A stretch of 10,693 bases of DNA, from contig SKGJ01000435.1 in NCBI GenBank assembly GCA_007117525.1, positions 1-10,693 on the forward strand, given 5' to 3'. A program made the translations under genes and the position numbers. Shown here one piece after another: positions 6,735 to 10,693 of this stretch. Origin of the DNA: Alkalimonas sp. (GTDB lineage Bacteria; Pseudomonadota; Gammaproteobacteria; Enterobacterales; Alteromonadaceae). The first letter of the stretch is position 1, and every line of letters begins with the position of its first letter. The notes beneath the pieces were generated by a model. It saw only the letters and a list, made by a program, of their open reading frames with translations, did no database searches and was not told the DNA's origin.

Positions 6735-6763
6735 CTGACGCCATCATCGGACTCAGGTATACT
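6735..6763 (+). promoter_or_regulatory. predicted ffh promoter
   Basis: CTGACG (6735-6740, four of six to TTGACA) and TATACT (6758-6763, five of six to TATAAT) are 17 bases apart. Transcription would begin near 6770, about 25 bases before the ffh ATG. It is divergent from the ypjD promoter, with 66 bases between the two -35 elements. Confidence 0.55.
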
Positions 6764-6794
6764 TACCGCTAGATATCGAATGCAGGACCATGCC

Positions 6795-8162
6795 ATGTTT
6801 GAGAATTTATCCGAGCGGCTGACCCGTACGCTGAAAAACATCAGTGGTCGGGGCCGGCTGACCGAAGACAACATCAAAGAAACGCTACGCGAAGTGCGGA
6901 TGGCGCTGCTGGAAGCCGATGTGGCCCTGCCGGTGGTGCGCGACTTTGTGGCGCAGGTGAAAGAAAAGGCGGTTGGCCTTGAAGTCAGCAAAAGTCTGAC
7001 ACCGGGCCAGGAGTTCATTAAAATCGTGCGCAAAGCGCTCGAAGAAGCCATGGGCCAGGCCAACGAAGAGTTGGCGCTCAATACCCAGCCGCCGGCCGTG
7101 GTGCTGATGGCCGGTTTGCAAGGGGCGGGTAAAACCACCTCGGTGGCCAAGCTGGCGCGCTTTTTAACCGAGCGTAAAAAGAAAAAAGTGCTGGTGGTCA
7201 GCGCCGACGTTTACCGTCCGGCGGCAATCAAGCAGCTGCAAACCCTGGCCAACGAAGTGGGGGTGGAATGCTTCCCCAGCGATGTGTCGCAGCAGCCGGT
7301 TGATATCGTCAATGCGGCCATTGCCCATGCCCGTACCCGGATCTTTGATGTGCTGCTGGTGGATACTGCCGGTCGCTTGCACGTTGACGAAGGCATGATG
7401 CAGGAAATTCAGGCGCTGCATGCGGCCGTAACGCCGATTGAAACCCTCTTCGTGGTGGATGCGATGACTGGCCAGGATGCGGCCAATACCGCCAAAGCCT
7501 TCAACGATGCCTTGCCTCTCACCGGCGTTATTCTGACCAAAGCCGACGGCGATGCCCGCGGCGGCGCTGCCTTGTCGATTCGCCACATAACCGGCAAGCC
7601 AATTAAATTCATTGGTATGGGCGAAAAAGTCGATGCGCTCGAGCCATTCCACCCGGACCGGGTGGCTTCGCGTATTTTGGGCATGGGCGATGTGCTGAGC
7701 CTGATCGAAGAGCTTGAGCAAAAAGTCGATAAAGAAAAAGCGGCCAAGGTGGCGCAGAAAGTTATGAAAGGCAAAGGCTTTTCACTGGAAGACTTTCGCG
7801 ATCAGTTGGGCCAGATGCGCAACATGGGCGGCATGATGTCGATGATGGACAAACTGCCAGGCATGAAGAACCTGCCAGCCAATGTCGCCGGCCAAATGGA
7901 TGACAAACAGTTTATCCGGATGGAGGCCATCATCAACTCGATGACACCCAAAGAGCGCCAATTCCCTGATTTAATTAAAGGCTCACGCAAAAAACGCATC
8001 GCTGCAGGTTCTGGCACTCAGGTGCAGGACGTCAATAAGCTGCTGAAGCAATTCACCCAGATGCAGAAGATGATGAAGCAGGTGTCAGGCAAAGGTGGCA
8101 TGATGAAGATGATGCGCGGCCTTGGCGGCAAGTTGCCACCTGGGATGCTGCCCCCCCGATAA
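6795..8162 (+). CDS. ffh: signal recognition particle GTPase Ffh
   Basis: The protein subunit of the bacterial signal recognition particle: it binds 4.5S RNA and signal sequences of nascent inner-membrane proteins and delivers ribosomes to FtsY. The 455 residues match E. coli Ffh (453). The N domain covers about 1-95. The G domain has the P-loop GLQGAGKTT at 107-115, DVYRPAA at 138-144, DTAGR at 190-194 and TKADGDARGG at 248-257. The M domain, about 328-455, begins at GFSLEDF, is rich in Met (signal-sequence groove) and holds the RNA-binding SRKKRIAAGSG at 398-408. ATG at 6795 is chosen because AGGA at 6784-6787 lies seven bases upstream and the protein then matches the family's MFENL start. 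In-frame ATGs at 6780 and 6690 would lack such a site or start upstream of the promoter. The 4.5S RNA gene is not in the window. Seven C at 8151-8157 precede the stop. Confidence 0.98.
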   Translation: MFENLSERLTRTLKNISGRGRLTEDNIKETLREVRMALLEADVALPVVRDFVAQVKEKAVGLEVSKSLTPGQEFIKIVRKALEEAMGQANEELALNTQPPAVVLMAGLQGAGKTTSVAKLARFLTERKKKKVLVVSADVYRPAAIKQLQTLANEVGVECFPSDVSQQPVDIVNAAIAHARTRIFDVLLVDTAGRLHVDEGMMQEIQALHAAVTPIETLFVVDAMTGQDAANTAKAFNDALPLTGVILTKADGDARGGAALSIRHITGKPIKFIGMGEKVDALEPFHPDRVASRILGMGDVLSLIEELEQKVDKEKAAKVAQKVMKGKGFSLEDFRDQLGQMRNMGGMMSMMDKLPGMKNLPANVAGQMDDKQFIRMEAIINSMTPKERQFPDLIKGSRKKRIAAGSGTQVQDVNKLLKQFTQMQKMMKQVSGKGGMMKMMRGLGGKLPPGMLPPR

Positions 8163-8175
8163 ACCGCGAAATGCC

Positions 8176-8203
8176 TTGCAATCAGGGCAAAAATCCGTAC
8201 AAT
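8176..8203 (+). promoter_or_regulatory. predicted promoter of the rpsP-rimM-trmD-rplS operon
   Basis: TTGCAA (8176-8181, four of six) and TACAAT (8198-8203, five of six) have a 16-base spacer. Transcription would start near 8209-8211, about 60 bases before rpsP. The bases after the -10 (GCACC) form a GC-rich discriminator of the kind seen in growth-rate-controlled ribosomal promoters; that control is inferred. Confidence 0.6.
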
Positions 8204-8205
8204 GC

Positions 8206-8242
8206 ACCAGCCCTCCGAACCGTCGGAGGTGTTGGTATTTTT
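8206..8242 (+). terminator. hairpin with T-run between ffh and rpsP: ffh terminator or leader attenuator
   Basis: Bases 8206-8218 pair with 8223-8236: seven perfect pairs (CCTCCGA / TCGGAGG) around an ACCG loop, one bulged T at 8230, then six more pairs including one G-U. The base of the stem is followed directly by ATTTTT (8237-8242). The whole element lies downstream of the predicted rpsP promoter and 30 bases before its ATG. It can end read-through from ffh; transcripts starting near 8210 would lack the lower 5' arm. Confidence 0.6.
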
Positions 8243-8271
8243 AAAACCTGAACGAAAACTTAGAGGACGGT

Positions 8272-8523
8272 ATGGTAACTATTCGTTTACAACGTGGTGG
8301 CGCGAAAAAGCGTCCTTTTTACCAAGTTGTGGTTGCGGACAGCCGTTTTTCCCGTGATGGCCGTTTTATTGAGCGTGTTGGTTTCTTCAACCCAATCGCC
8401 AGCGGCACGGAAGAAAAACTGCGTCTGGACCTGGAACGCGTCGAGCATTGGGTTGCACAAGGTGCATCTTTGAGCGAGCGTGTTGCTAATCTGGTAAAAA
8501 CAGCTAAGAAAGCTGCGGCTTAA
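8272..8523 (+). CDS. rpsP: 30S ribosomal protein S16
   Basis: S16 (83 residues, normal length) binds 16S rRNA in the body of the 30S subunit and is needed early in its assembly. The hallmark N-terminus [16 protein letters not shown] is complete, followed by [23 protein letters not shown] and an Ala/Lys-rich tail. The ATG at 8272 has AGAGGA at 8262-8267. Arginine is mostly encoded by CGT, as expected of a highly expressed gene and unlike trmD downstream. It is the first gene of the four-gene operon, with a predicted promoter at 8176-8203, and lies 26 bases before rimM. Confidence 0.98.
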   Translation: MVTIRLQRGGAKKRPFYQVVVADSRFSRDGRFIERVGFFNPIASGTEEKLRLDLERVEHWVAQGASLSERVANLVKTAKKAAA

Positions 8524-8538
8524 TTTAGCACTGTCTGT

Positions 8539-8542
8539 GGAG
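8539..8542 (+). promoter_or_regulatory. Shine-Dalgarno for the TTG-started rimM
   Basis: GGAG lies seven bases before TTG at 8550. It is the only usable start: no ATG occurs in frame until codon 106, deep in the PRC-barrel domain. Confidence 0.6.
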
Positions 8543-8549
8543 TTGTCGC

Positions 8550-9080
8550 TTGAGTTCGAACGATGAACTAATTCTGGTTGGCAAATTTGGTGCGGTTTAC
8601 GGCATCAATGGCTGGCTGAAAGTGAACAGCTATACGGATTTCCCGGAAGGGATTTTTGACTACACACCCTGGGTTGTCAGTGTTCAGGGGCGTCAACAAC
8701 GAGTGCAGGTCACCAGCTGGAAACGCCATAGCAATGGTTTGATTGCCAAGCTGGATGGGATCTCCGATCGCGATCAGGCTCAAAGCCTGGTCAATGCCGA
8801 CATCGCTGTGCCAGCCAGTGTTTTGCCTGCGCTTGGCGAAGGCGATTACTACTGGAAAGATCTGATGGGTCTGGCCGTAGTGAATGAGGCGGGTTATCAC
8901 TTAGGTGAAGTCAGCGATTTAATGGAGACTGGCTCCAATGACGTGCTGGTGGTGAAAGCCAACCGCACCGATGCATTCGGAAAAAAAGAACGGTTGCTGC
9001 CTTTTTTAACCGATAGGGTCATTAAGGAAGTGAACCTGACTGAGCGACGTATTGTCGTCGACTGGGATCCCGCGTTTTAA
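8550..9080 (+). CDS. rimM: 16S rRNA processing/30S maturation factor RimM
   Basis: RimM (176 residues) binds ribosomal protein S19 and assists maturation of the 30S head. The N-terminal beta-barrel domain (about 6-90) begins with [16 protein letters not shown], typical of the family. The C-terminal PRC-barrel (about 97-174) starts with YYWKDL at 100-105, whose paired tyrosines are conserved and important in E. coli, and continues through [17 protein letters not shown] and LLPFL. The start codon is TTG at 8550 with GGAG seven bases upstream. The stop TAA overlaps the trmD ATG by one base, so translation of trmD is probably coupled to rimM. A run of seven A at 8981-8987 in the codons for GKK is a potential slippage site. 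It is the second gene of the operon. Confidence 0.97.
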   Translation: MSSNDELILVGKFGAVYGINGWLKVNSYTDFPEGIFDYTPWVVSVQGRQQRVQVTSWKRHSNGLIAKLDGISDRDQAQSLVNADIAVPASVLPALGEGDYYWKDLMGLAVVNEAGYHLGEVSDLMETGSNDVLVVKANRTDAFGKKERLLPFLTDRVIKEVNLTERRIVVDWDPAF

Positions 9081-9856
9081 TGCCGGAATCAAGCAAACTT
9101 TGGGTTGGGGTGGTTTCCCTGTTCCCGGAGATGTTTCAGGCCATAACGCAGTACGGGGTGACCGGGCGGGCTTTACGCCAGGGGCTGATTGATGTGCAGT
9201 GCTGGAATCCGCGGGACTTTACCACGGACAAACACCGCACCGTCGATGACCGGCCCTATGGTGGTGGACCCGGCATGTTGATGATGGTACAGCCACTCAC
9301 CGATGCCATACGCGCAGCCAAGGCTGCTGCAGGTGGCAAAGTGCACACCATCTATCTTTCGCCGCAAGGCCGGAAGCTGGATCAACAAGGGGTGCAAGAG
9401 TTGGCGCAGCACAGCAAATTGCTGTTGGTCGCGGGGCGCTACGAGGGCATTGACGAGCGCGTGATAGAAACCGAAATTGACGAAGAATGGTCAATCGGCG
9501 ATTACGTGTTAAGTGGGGGCGAGTTACCGGCCATGACGCTGATTGATGCAGTGTCGCGTTTGGTACCTGGCGTGCTTGGGCATGATTTATCGGCAGAGCA
9601 GGATTCGTTTGCATCCGGTTTGCTGGATTGTCCGCACTACACCCGGCCCGAAGTGTTGGCAAACAAAGAGGTACCGCCGGTTTTACTGAGTGGTCACCAC
9701 GAGAAAGTCAGACGCTGGCGTCTGAAACAGGCCCTGGGTAGGACCTGGTTACGACGGCCAGATATGTTAAATTCCCTGGCTCTGACTGAGGAGCAGCAAC
9801 AGTTACTGGCAGAGTTCCAACAGGAACACCAGACGCTGCAGCAGAAAGACAGTTAA
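9080..9856 (+). CDS. trmD: tRNA (guanine(37)-N1)-methyltransferase
   Basis: TrmD uses S-adenosylmethionine to methylate G37 next to the anticodon of tRNAs reading CNN, CCN and CGG-type codons, preventing +1 frameshifting. It works as a dimer with a trefoil-knot SPOUT fold. The 258 residues show RPYGGGPGM at 58-66, SPQGRKL at 94-100, [10 protein letters not shown] at 119-128 and the knot motif [11 protein letters not shown] at 138-148. R160 and D175 match catalytic R154 and D169 of E. coli TrmD, and the offset of six equals a short N-terminal extension (MPESSK). The linker and the DCPHYTRPE segment lead to the helical tRNA-binding C-terminal domain. The ATG overlaps the rimM stop as TAATG, and no clear Shine-Dalgarno precedes it, so termination-reinitiation is likely. 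rplS follows after 22 bases. Confidence 0.98.
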   Translation: MPESSKLWVGVVSLFPEMFQAITQYGVTGRALRQGLIDVQCWNPRDFTTDKHRTVDDRPYGGGPGMLMMVQPLTDAIRAAKAAAGGKVHTIYLSPQGRKLDQQGVQELAQHSKLLLVAGRYEGIDERVIETEIDEEWSIGDYVLSGGELPAMTLIDAVSRLVPGVLGHDLSAEQDSFASGLLDCPHYTRPEVLANKEVPPVLLSGHHEKVRRWRLKQALGRTWLRRPDMLNSLALTEEQQQLLAEFQQEHQTLQQKDS

Positions 9857-9878
9857 CTCCAGGTAAAGAGAGATTGTT

Positions 9879-10238
9879 ATGAGCAAAGTAAGCCAAAACA
9901 TCATCAAGCAGCTTGAAGATGAGCAACTGAAGCAGGACGTACCTGCTTTTGCCCCGGGTGATACCGTGGTTGTTCAGGTACGTGTTAAAGAAGGCGAGAA
10001 AACCCGTCTTCAGGCCTACGAAGGTGTCGTGATTGCCAAGCGCAACCGCGGTCTGCACTCTTCTTTCACCGTGCGTAAAGTATCAAACGGTGAAGGTGTT
10101 GAGCGTGTGTTCCAAACACACAGCCCGCTGGTAGAAGGCATCACCGTTAAGCGTCGCGGTGCGGTACGTCGTGCCAAACTGTACTACTTACGCGATCGTT
10201 CAGGTAAATCAGCGCGTATCCGCGAAAAGCTTAACTAA
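9879..10238 (+). CDS. rplS: 50S ribosomal protein L19
   Basis: L19 (119 residues) sits at the interface of the 50S and 30S subunits and contributes to an intersubunit bridge. The family blocks are all present: [53 protein letters not shown], and the basic end [19 protein letters not shown]. The ATG at 9879 follows an AAAGAGAG-type site and is 22 bases after trmD. Frequent CGT arginine codons, shared with rpsP, suggest high expression. It is the last gene of the operon, closed by the terminator at 10255-10287. Confidence 0.98.
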   Translation: MSKVSQNIIKQLEDEQLKQDVPAFAPGDTVVVQVRVKEGEKTRLQAYEGVVIAKRNRGLHSSFTVRKVSNGEGVERVFQTHSPLVEGITVKRRGAVRRAKLYYLRDRSGKSARIREKLN

Positions 10239-10254
10239 GCGCTTTTGCTGCATT

Positions 10255-10287
10255 AAAAAAGGCTGGCCGTTGGGCCGGCCTTTTTTT
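10255..10287 (+). terminator. intrinsic terminator of the rpsP-rplS operon
   Basis: GGCTGGCC (10261-10268) pairs with GGCCGGCC (10273-10280), eight pairs with one G-U, around a GTTG loop. Six A upstream and seven T downstream (10281-10287) extend the stem and make it potentially active in both directions. It begins 16 bases after the rplS stop. Confidence 0.92.
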
Positions 10288-10331
10288 ATCGATGACTTGC
10301 AGTTGCTGCTGTGCTCTGGCAGTGTAGCTGT

Positions 10332-10693
10332 ATGCAAGCACCGCTTCCTGCTCCACAATTAACCCTGTTGCAAGGCCAGCTGGAAACTCTGTTGTTGCAG
10401 CAGTCTGGTGTGCAAACCGAACAAGCTCTGCTGCAGCGGCTAGGGTTGCAATTGAGTCCCGTTCCGGCCGATGCCAACCATGCACTCTTTCAGCGCCACT
10501 TTGTGCTGCAGCATTTGCTGTACCGCATTCAGCAGCAATGGCTGGATGATGAACTGGCCTGGTTGCAGATCGATCTCGCCCGGGTCGAATTGCTGCCTTA
10601 CCAGGGCCAGCAGTTGTCTGCTGAGGATCAGGGGCGTGCACTCTGGTATCTGGACTGGCACAATTTTTACCAGATGGATGCCGCTACCTTGCA
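10332..10693 (+). CDS. DnaJ-related protein, N-terminal part (cut by window end)
   Basis: The first 120 residues of an ORF still open at the window end. The segment QQQWLDDELAWLQIDLARVELLPYQ (67-91, shown here as the span 68-87: QQWLDDELAWLQIDLARVEL) followed by SAEDQ at 96-100 and WYLDWHNFYQMD at 105-116 matches what I recall of the DnaJ-related N-terminal domain of gammaproteobacterial proteins whose C-terminus carries a J domain. That J domain (HPD motif) would lie outside the window. No signal peptide is visible; Leu and Gln are abundant. ATG at 10332 is the best start; an in-frame GTG at 10311 is possible, and a stop lies at 10293-10295. No clear Shine-Dalgarno or promoter was found in the 44 bases after the rplS terminator. 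The partner and function are unknown. Confidence 0.75.
   Translation, partial: MQAPLPAPQLTLLQGQLETLLLQQSGVQTEQALLQRLGLQLSPVPADANHALFQRHFVLQHLLYRIQQQWLDDELAWLQIDLARVELLPYQGQQLSAEDQGRALWYLDWHNFYQMDAATL

Noticed and set aside
6607..6747. 47-codon N-terminal extension of ypjD
   Set aside because: It is polar, precedes a good ribosome-binding site and membrane-helix start at 6606, and spans a well-spaced predicted promoter.
6690..6794. N-terminal extension of ffh by 35 codons
   Set aside because: It runs through the predicted ffh promoter; the start at 6795 matches the family and has AGGA at the right spacing.
7164..7721. 185-codon - strand ORF antisense to ffh
   Set aside because: A shadow of the GTPase coding region, where codon bias suppresses antisense stops. 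No start signal or family resemblance.
8151..8157. C7 run at the end of ffh as a phase-variation site
   Set aside because: It affects only the last three residues, beyond the RNA-binding domain, so slippage would matter little.
1..10693. Mobile elements, CRISPR arrays, toxin-antitoxin or defence genes, tRNA/rRNA/4.5S RNA genes
   Set aside because: Looked for on both strands; no transposase, integrase, regular repeats, terminal inverted repeats or RNA gene signatures were seen. All major ORFs are housekeeping families.

Overview
The window is a stretch of ordinary gammaproteobacterial chromosome. The proteins closely resemble their Escherichia coli or Pseudomonas-type counterparts: GshA of the E. 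coli type, a 455-residue Ffh, and the rpsP-rimM-trmD-rplS operon. The divergent yfjD-ypjD / ffh-rpsP-rimM-trmD-rplS arrangement is the one known from E. coli. The SLT_4-type lipoprotein and the DnaJ-related protein point to a free-living, probably aquatic or marine gammaproteobacterium. I cannot name the genus.

Layout. Bases 1-227 hold no gene I can support; the T-run at 5-10 may be the tail of an upstream terminator. An SDR-family dehydrogenase (228-1025), phosphatidylserine synthase pssA (1147-1980) and glutamate-cysteine ligase gshA (2084-3670) lie on the + strand, each separated by about 100 bases. A hairpin after gshA carries its T-tract only on the - strand. An outer-membrane lipoprotein with a lysozyme-like transglycosylase domain follows (3791-4414). 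It converges on a - strand pair: ypjD (5800-6606), then yfjD/corB (4453-5727). From 6795 the + strand carries ffh, rpsP, rimM, trmD and rplS, ending in a strong terminator at 10255-10287. The window closes inside a DnaJ-related gene that starts at 10332.

How the genes work together. ffh (SRP protein), rpsP (S16), rimM (30S maturation), trmD (tRNA m1G37 methylation) and rplS (L19) serve translation and membrane targeting. pssA supplies phosphatidylserine for phosphatidylethanolamine, gshA starts glutathione synthesis, and the lipoprotein probably acts on peptidoglycan. YfjD and YpjD are inner-membrane proteins of the CNNM/CorB and CcsA-like families.

I see no mobile element, CRISPR array, RNA gene or defence island, and no evidence for a new multi-gene system. 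The points worth a second look are regulatory: four genes that can only start at TTG; terminators that overlap neighbouring genes or promoters; a yfjD transcript that may run antisense through the lipoprotein gene; a palindrome inside the predicted yfjD promoter; and a possible leader peptide plus hairpin before gshA.
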